Made by a program: the position numbers and the translations under genes
Part shown: positions 10,798-31,065 of the stretch, one piece after another
Numbering within the stretch: the stretch's first letter is position 1
How the letters are laid out: every line of letters begins with the position of its first letter
From: Suillus spraguei
Taxonomy: Eukaryota > Basidiomycota > Agaricomycetes > Boletales > Suillaceae
Length of the DNA: 64,000 nucleotides
Reading direction: 5' to 3'
Assembly (NCBI GenBank): GCA_016800925.1
Contig: JABCPU010000021.1
Span: 248,001-312,000 of the forward strand
The notes under the pieces: model-generated
The model's database searches: none
Told to the model about the DNA's origin: nothing
What the model saw: the letters and a program-made list of their open reading frames with translations, nothing else

Positions 10798-11140
10798 ACA
10801 ATATACACTCCGTTGTTCGTAGATAGTGCTTACTTGGACTTGACATCTGGTACTAATCTGAATACGAAATCTGATGAAAGGACTTCTATGTACATACGCT
10901 GGAGTGCACTCCAGTAGAGTAGCACGACATAGTACCATAAAAAGGACAACAATTTTGGAAATGGGCTCGAGATTTGAATACAGACAACATGTTATACAGA
11001 GTATCACCGCCTACGCACCACTTCGAACCAATCATCACTAGTCACTTCCCAGGTCTACAAAGCTATTTTGAATCTACTGTAGCATCGTGATAAATCAACA
11101 ATCCAATCACGCATATTAGCACAAACTGACCCATTGTGAC

Positions 11141-14100
11141 TAGTGCTGCCGTGGTCCAGTTCCGAACCGTGGTTCGAACCTGACCATTGGTCAGGTTCGT
11201 CCTTGGTTCGGTCCATGGTCCAGCATTTTGCACGGACCGAACCGGAATGAGGTTCGTGGTCCGCTAACTCCTGTGTGGTTCATCTATAGGTTCGGACCTT
11301 CCCGAACCGTTCCGAACCCCGAACCGAATCTTCTTTGCAATGCCTTCAAGGCTCAATCACACGCTTCTCATCATTTTGACTTCTCGATTCTCAAGATTCG
11401 CCATGGTCACTTTGACCTTTGGCATTCTCAAGACTTTTTTCGACTTATCCTGTCCGGAGGTTCGCATCCCGCACACCCTGCTGTCCGATAACGCCTACCT
11501 GTTCAATCAAGCTCAAGGTATGACTTTTCCGTCAAATCAAGCGCAATAAACTGATTAACATATTATATTTCTTAGGATTATTCAATGCATACTATGAGTT
11601 AGTAGGAGATTGGGTATTCGCATATAAAGGGATCAAGGTGAGTGATATATTTTGACTACTGGTACAATGTCTGAACCTGAAGCACAGTGTGCCCTCAACC
11701 CAGACGGGTCTCTAAAGGACGCCAAAGACATCATTTTTTACAACGATCCTGATGATGCCGTCCCCATTTCTGCTCCATCCTCCTCTGCCCAGCCACCCAC
11801 AGACGCCTTCTCTGTGCTACTGCAGACTGGACGCAAACCAGTGCCACTTATTGCCGGCGCTCGACTCTCCATTCGTGCCTCTAAACCTTCTGCGCGCCTT
11901 CGTGATTCCGACAACGCTTGTTCTTCAACAAGCCGCAAGCGTGCATTATCCAGTGCAACTGAGCAACTAGTTAGGAAGAAGGTTGTGTTACAGCTCTCCG
12001 CTCCATTATCTGACGACGACACGGATATTGATACTGACCACGGTGCTGGTCAATCGGATGAGGCCGAGGACGAAGGTGTACCAGCACCTGAGGACGTACC
12101 AGCACCTGAGGATGAACCTGAGGACGAACCCGAGGATCTTCAAGACACCACCATCCAAGCCGCTTTATCAAAGAGTGAGCGCAGCGCTGATATTCGAACA
12201 ATCTTCACTCGCGACGACAAACATTGGGTCTGCAGACCTTGCAAGGATGCCGGTGAACTTGAAAGCAAGTACACGTTTCGTGGAGGTATCTCTACACTAC
12301 GCACGCACATTTGTTGGTATGTTCACGTCTTCTTTCCATTGAATGATCACTAATATTATATATCTATCAGTAATAAAGCCCATTTTCAACTTAGATGACC
12401 TCTGACAATGCCACCAACAATGATACCGCCATGAAAGCAGTTGGACAAGAAATCGATCCTGAGGGTACGCGGTGGGCACCTGATGCACGCTGCATCAGGT
12501 GCCAAGAACATATACTTAATCTCGCAGCACGCCACTTCGTTGATGCCATCGCCCCCACACCTCAAGCTGCTCTCATGAAGAAAATTCGACAAGCGCTTGA
12601 TAATGGCAATGACGCTGACCTTGACACCTTAAATAAACAGCTTTCTTCCATGGATGTCAGTAACGACGACGACGACGACACCTTATTCGATACCGGTGAT
12701 TCACTTGGCAAAGCTCTTGCCCTCATTGAGCAGGTACGTGCTATATTTTTTAGACTATTCTTTTGCTGATCGAGATCCTCAGATCCGAAAGTCCCCTCAA
12801 GCTCGAGCATTTTTCTGCAAGGCTTGCAAAGAGGAAAACGTACCTGAGCTTGAGCTCTTGCAATGGATCCGGACTCGCTGGGCGTCGCTATATAAATGCC
12901 TGGACCGCATGTTGATCTTGCGTCAAGTGAGTTTTTTCTTTCTTTCAATGTTTAAAAGTGGCCTGATTTTAATTAAATAGGCTGTAAACCGTTTCACCAA
13001 CCTTGCCGACGAAAGCCACGAAGTGCCAACTCTTCGCAACAAGACTTACGACAACTTCAAGTTCGATTGAAGCAATTGGAGACACCTCGGGCTTATTCAC
13101 CGAGTCCTCAAGGAACCAGCCACGGCTCAGCAATCGTTCTCGTCAGCAAAACATTCGACCGCATGGAAAACGATCCCTACGCTAGAGTGCCTCGCTGATC
13201 GATGGAGATCCATGGCAGATGACCCACAATATCTTCCGATCGCTGATGCGATTAAGGCCGGACTCAAGAATGTCGACAAATACTTCAAGAAAACAAGTCA
13301 ATCGGACGTTTATTTTATTTGTCTTGGTGAGTACTATCAATTTTTCAAACTCGTTTTTATCTAATATAATTTAAGTTCTGGATCCAAACTATAAGCTCGC
13401 ATACGTTGAAGGCCGGTGGGATTATGGAGATGTTGCAGATGGCAGAGCTCGTCTGGAGGCCGTGGTGAGTACTCGTCTATGTTGTTTTCCCGCTCTAATC
13501 TTATTTTTTTTGTAGTTCGATGAATATTATACACCACCGAGTCGAATGCCTACTACCAACGAGCAATCCGCTCCGCCAACGAGAGCTGCCAGTGTATGCA
13601 AGCACTATGGCGATGATTGGATGCGCAAGGCTATTAGGACGCGCAAGACATCAGACCACCTTACTCACAATCCTCATCAAGAGCTCAACATGTACTTGTC
13701 TTCGCCACTAGAGGAGACTGATGACATTGTGGCCTGGTGGGGGGTAAGTCTTTTTTTTATTTGTTTTTTCGCTACTAAATCTACTTAATAGCTTCACTCG
13801 CTGCAATACCCTACACTCGCGCGCATTGCGCGAGACTATCTACCCATTCAAGGCAGCTCCGTTCCTTCCGAACAAGCGTTCTCAAGCGGAGGAATCACTT
13901 CGACTATCCGACGCAATGCACTCGGGACTGACACGTTCACGGCACTACAACTACTGAAGGGAGCATATAGGAATGGGCACCTTTCTGCAGAAGTAGAGGC
14001 TGAGGGACATGCGGCTTCGTTGGACATGTAACTACGAGTACAAATATCTTGCTATGTTTTTTTTTCCTGGCTGTAATTTTTTTGCATTCGGTTCGCGTTC

Positions 14101-14253
14101 AGACAGAGAAAAAAACCGAACCTGACCGCTGCGAACCGTTCGCAAAGGTTCGGTCTAAGGTTCGTTGAAATAACTAGAACCGAACCTTGGTCCGGTTTTT
14201 GGTTCTCGTCCAACCACCTCTGAACCGAACGGAACCGGACCGCGGCAGCACTA
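11141..14253 (+). mobile_element. hAT element with intact ends
   Basis: Terminal inverted repeats TAGTGCTGCCGTGGTCC (11141) and its inverse with one mismatch (ending 14253) are flanked by a perfect 8-bp target duplication attgtgac at 11133-11140 and 14254-14261. The subterminal zones are dense in GAACCGAA/TTCGGTTC words (11150-11335 and 14090-14240). It carries one transposase gene on the + strand with a deleted core. Confidence 0.95.
11667..14031 (+). pseudogene. hAT transposase, missing the first part of the catalytic core
   Basis: Exon 1 (11667-12316, ATG MSEPEAQCAL) has a Ser/Asp/Glu-rich N-terminus and a BED-type zinc finger (WVCRPCKDAG, then STLRTHIC). After an intron, 12395-12733 starts TSDNATNNDTAMKAV, the second hAT catalytic block, and CIRCQEHILNLAARHFVD. 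Further exons from 12783 and 12981 give LQWIRTRWASLYKCLDRM; the last exon (from about 13793) gives the dimerisation domain LQYPTLARIARDYLPIQGSS. Between zinc finger and TSDNATNND some 250-300 residues usual for the family, with the first catalytic Asp, are absent. A TGA at 13068-13070 adds a break. A further 5' exon near 11340-11500 is possible. Confidence 0.82.
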
Positions 14254-14261
14254 ATTGTGAC

Positions 14262-15105
14262 AAAATAGCAGCAATTAAATCAAACCATGGCCCAGGAATC
14301 ACCAGCGAGCGACTAAAATTAAATTACTACGCATCACTTCGTATTCCAATGGAATGGATTGTTGTTAGGAGGCTCTGTCATAATTTTCGTTGAACTTGAT
14401 GAGAAGGAAGATCCAGCCACGTCCGTTGGTCAGGGCCACGGATGATCTTTTTTCTGAGACGAAATAGTAAATTGGAAATGTGAACCTAAAAGCTGGTAAA
14501 ATGTACTTGCTGGAAAAACTTTCCGCACGCATACATCTCACATGCTGCCTGACGATCATCATAGTGCGTGGAATTGAAAAGGTTGGTCTCCATAACGAAC
14601 AAGACGGACGTCGCATACATCTTGAAGGCAGCAAGTTCCATGGATATAAGCAAGAAGGCTAGAGGGAAAATGAGCTGGGAGATTGGAATAAGTCGGGGTA
14701 AATTCACCAGCGTCGCATTTGTCTGTCATCACAGCGATGTAATTTATGAGTCCAGAAAAGTCCCCAAACTCGACGGGTCGTGGCTGGACCGTGTCCCGTG
14801 TGGAGAACAATGCGCTTATTTGATGGATGGACGAATACTTACTTTGGTCTGACGGAATGAGAGAGTAACGCAAAGGTTGACAGATCATTAACGTACCGCC
14901 GCCCTAGGAACGAGACTTTCTAACAAATGTGATTGGCGGTACAAATTCATGGAAGACCAAAATTCGCTCTGTCCGAAGTAAGTAGTCACCGTGACGAGTT
15001 TTTTCAGAATTGGGCTTCAGGCGAAGCATGTTAGTTAATGTGATTTTCGAGTCCTCCATGGTCATACTGGAGAGCCTCGGAAAGCCACTTACATAATAAC
15101 ATTTC
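14262..15105. other. Stretch with a possible degraded gene on the - strand
   Basis: No family recognised. On the - strand, frames at 14486-14707 and 14365-14634 encode hydrophobic stretches (for example ISQLIFPLAFLLIS) that could be membrane helices of a degraded gene. Another short - strand frame at about 14930-15080 (MTMEDSKITLTNML) ends RILVFHEFVPPITF. Nothing supports a complete model. Confidence 0.25.
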
Positions 15106-15312
15106 TTAAGTCGAGTTTACCTCAGGTTTTTCTAGCTTCGACCTCAACAAAGTGAGCGTCGTGTCGATCTCCTGCTCAAAGCCTTCTTCATCTGAGTCTT
15201 GCTCCTCGGAAGCCTCGTAGACGGTGGCTTTCTTCAGCTTAAGAAAAAAGTCGTGCGCAAGTTGCAATCCCAATCCACCGAGTCCGGAGATTTTACGCTT
15301 CTTAGAAGACAT
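15106..15312 (-). CDS. Small charged hypothetical protein or first exon
   Basis: 68 codons beginning MSSKKRKISGLGGLGLQLAH, with a basic N-terminus (possible nuclear signal KKRK) and an acidic region EEQDSDEEGFEQEID. Composition is coherent for a real coding exon. A possible GT donor at GAG|GTAAAC near the end could lead to a further exon toward 15050. No homology recognised. The region 15313-16074 to its right shows no gene. Confidence 0.35.
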   Translation of the reverse strand: MSSKKRKISGLGGLGLQLAHDFFLKLKKATVYEASEEQDSDEEGFEQEIDTTLTLLRSKLEKPEVNST

Positions 15313-16074
15313 GAAGATGATGAAGGTAAGTCGGATTAAGGAACTTGTAGTTTTCCTGATGTGACGCGACGCCTTGGAATTCTCTCATCTTTAGTCTGGA
15401 CTCTTGAGTTGTTGACACGCAGCCCGGCACTAGCACTCATGAACGTTAGATCTATTATTGTTGATACAAACCTCGACTTCTCTCGAGCTTTTGAGCAATG
15501 GTACATTCAAAAGCCTGTTCGCGCTATATTTGCAGGTTCGAAACTGCTACTTTCCCGCTCTATTAGCCTCCCTCTGGTCCAGCTAACAAACTCTTACCTT
15601 TGTCGCTATTTTGGGTAGCGGGCCGCGGCTGGCTTGGGCCCAAGCCGGGCCGGAACATCACCAATAGTGCGTTAATTCGACGATGTGTGGCTTTGCTGGT
15701 CTCTAAACTTATTTCATGTCGGCAACCAGGACAACTACGGACAACCGCTCTCGTTCTGCCAAGGTGTATTCATAACAGGCCAGCATTGGAAATGGACGTG
15801 AGGGACATTTAAACCATGGGTAAACAGTAATTTCCTGCCACCTGTACGGTATGCATTGGCAAAAGCGATGAAGCCAACCGTCTCTTGTCACATTTTATCT
15901 GGATGCGTAATCCCCGCACTCGTAATGATTCGGATCGTAACTGTCTCGTCATCGCTTTTTCAAGGGGGACGCTTTATACGTGGCTAGTATACAAGGTAAT
16001 CAACATTGCCATCATCGAATTCGCTAGCACATATATCATGGGCCACTGAGTATGATATTTCTCTCCAGTGAGCC

Positions 16075-17562
16075 ATGTTCCCCGCCGCATCGTTAACACT
16101 TCTCCTACTGTCTTCAATCACAGGATCGCCCGTTAAAGCTGCCATTTCCCCTGTATCCGTCCCCATTACCAGTAGACTAAGCTTTTCCAATGGTACAATT
16201 AACCCCGTGGCGCACGATAAAGCTCGTATACAGGCCATTATGGATCCCACAATGCGCGGACAACGTTTGACTGACGTTCCTTTGCCACATAATTATGTAG
16301 CCTACAGCCTCCTAGTTTCCATTGGCAGCCCTCCAAGAATCTGTAAGTTCAATACTGAGAAAAAATGCGGCCGCTAATGCATTATTGAAGACAACTTGCT
16401 TGTCGACAGCGCTACCGCGAACACATGGATTCGTTCCTCTACATACAGAAGCATCGCCAGCAGCACCAGTTTCTGCACTGGCCAACCTGTACAGGTCACT
16501 TACGTTGCTAGCTCCATCTCTGGTGTGACATACAATGATATCATAGTAAATTGAAAATACCTACAATTATTATAGGAATTGAGTACCTCGACAACGTCAC
16601 TGTCGGTCCTGGGCTCACCGTCATCCTGCAGTCGTTCGGCGTTGCTGCGGTAGTAGAAAACTTCACTTATGAGGCTTTTGACGGTATCATTGGCATCGGG
16701 CCTGTAGGCTTGTCAATCGGCACCTTGCGAGAAGTGCCGAGAGAGCCGATCCCGACTGTCACTGACAGCCTGTTTGGCCAAGGCGCCATTTCTGAAAACG
16801 TTTATGCTCTCTTTTTCCAGCCCTACGCTGGTTCGCTGTCAGAATCTACTGGACAAATCACCTTTGGTGGAACTGACCCTACCAAGCACAACAGTAACAT
16901 TATATACACGTAAGTTATCTCAGTTCGTAGATCAATCCAGACTGATAGAAATGGATTTGTTTCAGTCCTGTCACCAACACCCAGCGTGCATCGAGATATT
17001 GGGGTGTCGATCAGAGCATCATGTACGGCCAGACAGAGATCTTAGCACGCACCGCTGGTGTCATCGATAGTGGCTCCACCTTTATCTCGATTCCCACCGG
17101 TGTGTATCCACTAGAGTGCAGCGAGTAACGATGGTCTAATTAGCGTTCGATAGAAGCCTTTGAGCTGTACAAGGCTGCAACCGGCGGTGTATACGATCCT
17201 GATGTTCTTCTTCTCGCTATTTCAGACGATGAGTACAGTGCCCTGCAGCCTCTGCATCTCAATATTGGCCATGTACGTCAATTCTGCCAGCCCTCACACC
17301 CCTTGTTCATTATTTTGCACAGCAAACCTACACTCTCACCCCTAATGCCCAAATTTGGCCTCGTTCTCTCAACATCAAGCTTGATAATCTCCGGGCGGAT
17401 GGCATATATCTCATCGTTCGCGACATTGGCAGGTCATCTGGCTCAGGGATTGACTTTGTGCTTGGCTGCGTATTCATGCAGCGCTTCTACACTGTGTTTG
17501 ATGTCACCAGGCATCAGGTCGGTTTTGCCACGACCGAGTTCACTGATGCCACCACCAACTAG
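16075..17562 (+). CDS. Secreted pepsin-like aspartic peptidase (family A1)
   Basis: Six exons: 16075-16342, 16391-16522, 16576-16909, 16966-17099, 17154-17272, 17323-17562, all joined by GT-AG introns of 48-56 bp with matching phase. The start MFPAASLTLLLLSSITGSPVKA is a typical signal peptide, followed by a propeptide, then GSPPRIYNLLVDSATANTW, the first catalytic loop. The second loop is GVIDSGSTFISIPT. Later blocks FDGIIGIGP, FGGTDPTK and DFVLGCVFMQRFYTVFD match fungal polyporopepsin-like enzymes, and about 410 residues is the normal length. It would cleave proteins outside the cell or in the vacuole. Oddity: the first motif is DSAT instead of DTGS; the Asp is kept but Gly is Ala, so activity is uncertain. 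Confidence 0.88.
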
Positions 17563-17934
17563 AGGCTATACTGCCAGAATGATACATCTAAAGTGGATTA
17601 TAAGCCTAAAACTGGGATACATCATTCAGCTAGATTTTTCATCATCCAGATGGATGTATCCCACAGTATTTCTAGCTGTTGATTACCATGATCTTATTCT
17701 AGTAAAAAAATTTGCGAGGCACTTTGTCGAGCATGATACTGAGTATTGTGTCTACGTGGCAATGCAATCGAGTTTGTGGAATGAGCAAAGAACGTTCAAC
17801 GTTCATGTTTATAATTGGTCCCGGGTCCCTTTCCGTTTGACACCGATCTCCCTTGTAGTGGCACAATTGCAATTACTAATCTTCTCGAGACAATTAATTG
17901 CGACCCCGAGGCTACCCAAACTCCAACGCAAGCG

Positions 17935-18063
17935 GCTACTATCAATAAATCTCACCCATCGAGAGCTCATGAATGAAGACCCAAGAAAGCGACCGATGAT
18001 GTCGAATGTCTTGAAGAGGCTGGCATACCACAATGCCAATATAGGACCAGGTTACTTCAGATA
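17935..18063 (+). pseudogene. Kinase-like C-lobe remnant
   Basis: The frame ends with LMNEDPRKRPMMSNVLKRLA, resembling the DP..RPTM motif at the end of kinase-like domains such as the one at 43168 (DDPHKRPTMEVVVERF). No HRD or DFG motif precedes it, so it is at most a fragment. A weak inverted repeat (TGGGATACATC and GATGTATCCCA) lies at about 17617-17665. Confidence 0.3.
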
Positions 18064-18750
18064 GTGTGCTCTATTCTTGGCGTGTATGCCACACTGTATG
18101 CAAGTATTCGCTTAATTGTTCAGGGCAGTTTCTCCTCTGTCGCACCACCGAAAGTGCACGCTTAAGCTCAACCCGCTTGTATACTGTGTGTACCTCAAAA
18201 TCTGGGCGAAAGCAGGATATAATTGGACGGACGACTCGATGCCAAAGTGGCCTTTAGAAAATTTGCAATATGAGAAACAAGGCAAGGCGGAGTACATTAT
18301 ATAGTCTATACAGCTATGAGTCAGCCCAATATCAAGATTCAAAGCCATAGTCTAACTTGAACATGTGGTACAAAGGTCAAAGAATACGTGGGCAGAATCT
18401 GGAACCTGCATGTTATAAACCAGCTAGAACTCGAAATGGTAAAATTAACATCCAGCGGATCATAATTCAGGTTTGGGGCGCCAAGCTTCTATTTGATACG
18501 AGAACTTGCAATACATGACCTTTGTATTTATTTCACTTTACCGAGTACTGGAATTTCAATTAGGCTCACTGGTTGAACTAATGTCTCGTGCAATACTAGA
18601 AGTATGGACACTAAGATGGAGGCCAGAAGCGAAAGAAGACTGCAAGGGCATTAATAAGAAAAAAAATGCTATGGAACAAGGTGAACGTCGGCAATGCCGA
18701 ACTATAGTAAATATATATGCTTTGGAAAATGAGTGTGACATACATACAAC
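18064..18750. other. Gene-free stretch
   Basis: Only short frames without coding character on either strand; nothing recognised. Confidence 0.4.
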
Positions 18751-19600
18751 ATGACTTCAGGGCAGGAGAAGAGTGAGGAAGCGAATAAGATGGATGCTGA
18801 GAGTTCTGCAACCTACCGTGACCACGTATCAAGAGGATCGCAATGCCACAACACAAAGAAAAAAAGAAAGACGATGGAATTGTAAGTTAAATACAATGAT
18901 AACGAAGGAGAAGACATGCAATGAACTGATTAAATTGCAGAGCGATGTGCTTATGCCGGACGTGCGTCCAGTGCATATCTATGGCGAGACACAAGAGGGG
19001 AAACTCATATCGATACTGCGCGACATGTATGATGCTTACCTGGAGAACATGGAAAAAGGAGCACTGAAAGTTCTCGAACTCCAATATGCGAAATCGAGCG
19101 CCGGGAAAGATTCAAAACTTACCAAGGTATTGAAGAACAAACGCCTAGCAATGACTTTGATGCGCGATATATTACCTCTGGGCCCACACTATCGGATGCG
19201 ACATGAGCTATCAGTTCGTTGGCTGGAGCAGGCTATGGGTGTCATCATGGGGGTATGTGCCCTAAGTAAACGTTGTGCAACAATTTGAGACACTAACCTG
19301 TTAACAGATGTATACAATATATATGCAGCAGCAGGTCACTTTATTGAGAAAGCTTGCCTCAAAGGACGACTTTCCATCTCATTGCGAAGTGCGTACGTTG
19401 GTGGGACAAGCTAATTCCAGTAAGGAGGCAAGGCAGCGTTTGAATGATTTGTATAAACGAATCATGTCTGGGGAACTAGGAGAGACGGACGTATTTGTTC
19501 CCTACATGGGGCAGATCAACGAGATATCAGAGAGATATTTTCAAACATACTCCGGAGTGCTCGGAACACATAACGAGGATTACATGGCTGCCCTTGAAAC

Positions 19601-19871
19601 ATCAGGAAATTCACACATTCCTTAACATGCTTAATCAGCTTAACTCACTTATCTCAAAACTTGTTTGCTCTCTCTCACATCATTCACCTGGCATATCTTA
19701 TATTTTTTGAGTGCGAAATACAATAAAACATGTATATTAATATATCTCAACTTTTTTTTTCTGAATTCATTCACATTGAAATTTTGGACAAGTAGATTCA
19801 ATTTCACCAAGGCAGTTAAGTGTAAATAAGTCCGCATAAGGGCACGTCAAGGAATGTGTGAATTTCCTGAT
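19601..19871. mobile_element. 271-bp MITE, copy 1
   Basis: Terminal inverted repeats ATCAGGAAATTCACACATTC (about 23 bp) at both ends, AT-rich interior, no coding capacity. Flanked by gaaac on both sides (19596-19600, 19872-19876), a 5-bp target duplication. Nearly identical to 58769-59038, so both moved recently. Confidence 0.85.
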
Positions 19872-21049
19872 GAAACTACTGCGTCGATGTCACAAAACTG
19901 CTTCAGAATGGACTGCTACAGAGTTCAGAATCAAAACATGACAGAAAGTGGCTAGACAGTGTTATTGCACGGACGTTCTTATGCCTAACAGCGTTGGATT
20001 GGGTACCAATGCCATTGATGACCGGCATGGTCATGGACCGTGTTTGGACAGAATTAGAAGCTGTTGAGGAGGGATATACAGAGGTAAGGGAGCAAATGAT
20101 TTGTACATCAGACTTTTACAGTTCATTCAGGTGTCTCGTTGGTTTGAGCCTCTTATCGACACGATGAAGATTAATACCCCAAACACGCACGTGGTTGACG
20201 ACCACACGGAGGCATTATTCTGCTCGATCGAGCGTGAAAGGGGCATTGATACAAAACATGCTGTTTTTGCAGTAAGTGAAATTGAATGTGAGATAAAGAC
20301 TTACTTAACTAACATTTGCAGGTTTGGTCGACGTTATTTGAAAGTCGGACGACGGGTGTCCAACAACTTCACAATAATATGTCAACGATCATAATGCAAG
20401 CAAAAATGGGCACTCGGCCAACGACAAAACATGACTTCACCACGAAATGGAATACTATGCCGGAATATACGCAACAGAGCGCAACAGCACTTTTTGAGCG
20501 GATAAAAAAGTATGTAGGGAAAGGTAACATCGACATGGCACCATCATCCCTTATTGTGACAGGGATGCCTGCAATTGTCGCTACAGGATGGGACTGGCGC
20601 CGCCGGAGCGCAAAGAAACAATTGACACGAGAGGTTCTCCCATCGATTCAGGCGATTATAATGGAGTTAGAATTCGCAGTCACATACCGGCCTGAAGTCC
20701 TGTCAGATCTACTGGTCTGGAAGCTCCGTTCAGCACTGAGCGAGAACATGTCGACTGACCAACACCAAACGAAACTCAAGTCCACAAACACATGGTCTCT
20801 TGCTATTCGGAAAAAATGGAAATTTTGGGATAGAGTCATTGTTCCGGAACCCACAGTCAAGATGGATATGTCTAACGAGGAGGAGATTCAAAAGGCACAA
20901 TGTGAAACTAGTCGTCGTATTGCAGCAGAAAAAGCCGACAGGGATGCCATATTGAAAGTGCAGAAGCTGATTGCATCGCTACCGATAGCGCATGTTTCTC
21001 CCGACAAAAAAAGCCCTATTGCGATAGAAGTTGCGAAAGCTACAAATGA

Positions 21050-25521
<4,472 letters not shown>

Positions 25522-25703
25522 GTGTGTTACAGCGACTTTCATATCGATAGAACAGATTTGATTTTGTTCCCCTCACCGCTTTTGTTTAGTTGTGGAGCTG
25601 GTCAAACAAAAGGGTTTCGCTTGTTACGATATCTGGGCGCGCGAAGTACCCACCTGTCCGACGAGGCCGCCTCTGCCTGACACAATTGTAGTACTCTTGA
25701 GAT
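25522..25703 (-). repeat. Dispersed repeat, copy 2, at the duplication junction
   Basis: Inverse of 10611-10797. It sits exactly between the two units of the GH13 duplication, so it may have taken part in forming it or inserted at the joint. Confidence 0.6.
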
Positions 25704-25710
25704 TTAAAAT

Positions 25711-26915
25711 AACCTTACAAATGTGAGTCTCACCATAACATTTCATGTGCATCCGAGTGAAGTGTCAACACTGTATGCATTAACAATTGATGACTACGCC
25801 ATCGAGAGACGGCTCTGGATGCGCATGGTGGTGCGATTTAGTACAAGGTTTGCTGACAAGTACATTCTTAGGCACTTTCACTCAGCGCATCTCGCATACG
25901 TCATCGCATCTTGACTTGGGAATGACACGGCTGAATTCGATCCCCGTAAACACCATGTTGACCTTGGCATACCTCTGTTGCAAGGCGAGAAGGATCTGTA
26001 TATGATCAATGGTATGCGTTTCATAATCAACAACATGTCATTGACAACAGAATTTGCTTACCGGCGTACAAGGAGTCGACTCTCAGCTGCATGAAGGAAT
26101 TGATCTAATGCATTTTAAAGCAGGAAGCCCTCTCTCTAGTCCTCCTGAGGATGATGAACGGTCGTAGAACATGAAAATGCCCGGTGAAATTCAGCTAGTG
26201 AAGGACGTTGACTCAGTGGCAGAGTTTGATGTTGTCGCAAGCAAGCGTCGTAGCGGTGCGTTCCTTCCATCATTTACCTTCAAATTTGAGAACCTGACCC
26301 TGCATTACTGCATTAGCGCGCCCTAAGCACCAGCCAGCCCCTTGTACTACTTCAACTACATCATGGGTTTCTCTACCCTCTTCTATCTCTCGTGTTCGTT
26401 CATCAAAGTCTACCTCAGTCTTGTCCTCTATTGCACTATCCAAGGCGAATTCTGTGATGTCCAAACGTTCTCGGCAAGATGCTAGTGCGTGTCTTCCTCT
26501 TGCCTCCTAATTTAATTGTTCAACTCCTTCCTTAAAACATTCGTAGTGTTGAAATCCTCAGACAACAAGAAAAAACACAAAGGCTCCAGCATCCGGGATT
26601 CCTACAATGCGGAGAATGACGATGATAATGGTGAGGAGGAGGTCGTCAACATCGTTTCTGACATGTAAATCTCGTACTCTCTTTTGCTTCGTTGTTGGTT
26701 CATTGACATTGATAAGGAAAACAAATAATACTATTGTTCATTACTACAGCATGGTGCGTCGGTCGATATCCTCCGATCATTCATCCTCATCACCGGTGGA
26801 CACCCAGGTGGCATGTTCTATTCTCAATCAAGTAGCGGCCTTAACTTCCCCAATGCTACCACAGAATACATTGTCACCTTTATCTTTTCTTCCTGATCTG
26901 GTGCGAAATCGATAG
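25711..26915 (+). pseudogene. Truncated duplicate of the unrecognised gene (3' part only)
   Basis: Matches 21050-22255 exon for exon (MWLTDKYILRYFHS-like, SPLSSP.EDDE, DNKKKHK, DLVRNR ending in TAG 26913-26915) but lacks all upstream exons. A TAG occurs where copy 1 has a sense codon (gaacggtcgtag versus gaacagtcacgg, about 26164). It has neither start nor promoter of its own and is taken as dead. Confidence 0.7.
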
Positions 26916-26993
26916 GTCCTTCATGTCTTCTATTGAGAATTTATGATACATCGCATACTTATTACGTGTTTCCTGGATACAACTCGCGTTTAA

Positions 26994-29822
<2,829 letters not shown>

Positions 29823-30672
29823 TCAGTCCGTGTATGAGTCAAGCGATTGACTCTCGTTGTCTATCGCGTTTCCGTAGTCGTGCTGATTCGACAAGCCCTC
29901 TGGTCATGGAGTAGAAAACAGACAAGTTTAGATGAGTTCATCGAAGTTGCGAGTGATGTATAGTAGTATAACAATTTGCACGAGCATTAGTTGTCGCAAA
30001 CGTACTTTGTGACTCAACTGCTCCCAGCTTTTGCAGAGGGAAGACCAGCGGTCAAGCTTTCAAGCTGTCCGAAGTTCGAAGAAAGTTCGAGTTGAAGCAG
30101 TTTGGTTTTCAAACACGTGACTAACGCGTCGCGGGCAAGCACGTACAAATATCGCGGGATACCCTGAAATCAGGCTAACAGCACGCCGCACATATATTTA
30201 AAGATATTTTGCTAATATTATGATTCCTACCATCTACTACATTTCCATCTTCCTCAATGAAGGTAGAAAGTCGAGAATAGTCTCACTACTACGTTCTACT
30301 ACGATGAAAGCCGTTAACGTCACGTCGATGGCGACACCAAGACAGGTTGATAATGTGGAAGAGCGTGTATGATTGATAGAGAAGTGTTGTGGGCAGAATC
30401 CGGCAGAATGTCAAACTGCAGGGGATCATAGCGAACGATATCTTGATAACTTCCTCACCTTATATAGTCATAGTAATCAGCTGTCTCCATCAATTCAGAG
30501 CAATTGCACAAAGTTCCTTACTTGTAGAGTAGAAAAAAATCTGTTGTACGGCCTGTACTACTTTATCAGTGATACATTGTGTAATTACACAATGCCTCCA
30601 GCCGCTGCACTTGCCGGATGCCCTCTCATCCTTTATATCTTACAATTTCAATCGTGGCGAGAAAGTCGATAA

Positions 30673-31065
30673 CCTGATGTCGGCCGCCTCTTCTCGGACA
30701 TGGGTAGCACTCAGTCTCCGAAGCGTTGCAATCTCTCGGTAGACACATTTGAAGCACTGGCGAAGATTCGAGCGAATCTTCGTTACCATACTCAGCAGAA
30801 GGCCGTGGCTAATGGAAAGCCAACTCGTCGACGTCATGCACACATGCATACTGGTGCCCAGCCAGGCATGTAGCTGCTGATCTAGAAGTCAGTTTTGCGT
30901 GAGCACCCCCACTCGCACCTCAGACTCAGAATGTCGACGATGATCTTGCAAAGGAAGGTCAAGTTCATGATTTTGCGGAATTGGAGCATGTTGACCAAGG
31001 TCTTCTACTGAAATCTGTTAATGACGAGATCATGATAGTTGATCACAGCTCACAAGACAACGAAC
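30673..31065 (+). pseudogene. hAT transposase C-terminal remnant (relict 3)
   Basis: Encodes LFSDMGSTQSPKRCNLSVDT followed by FEALAKIRANLRYH and a His/Arg-rich end (TRRRHAHMHTGAQ), the shape of a hAT dimerisation region. An acidic tail (VDDDLAKEGQVHDFAELEH) follows after a TAG. No catalytic core or termini nearby. From 30221 to 30672 nothing is recognised. Confidence 0.5.

Noticed and set aside
17303..18064. Long 253-codon frame overlapping the end of the peptidase
   Set aside because: Its first part is the peptidase exon read in a wrong frame; only the last 40 codons resemble anything (kinase tail).
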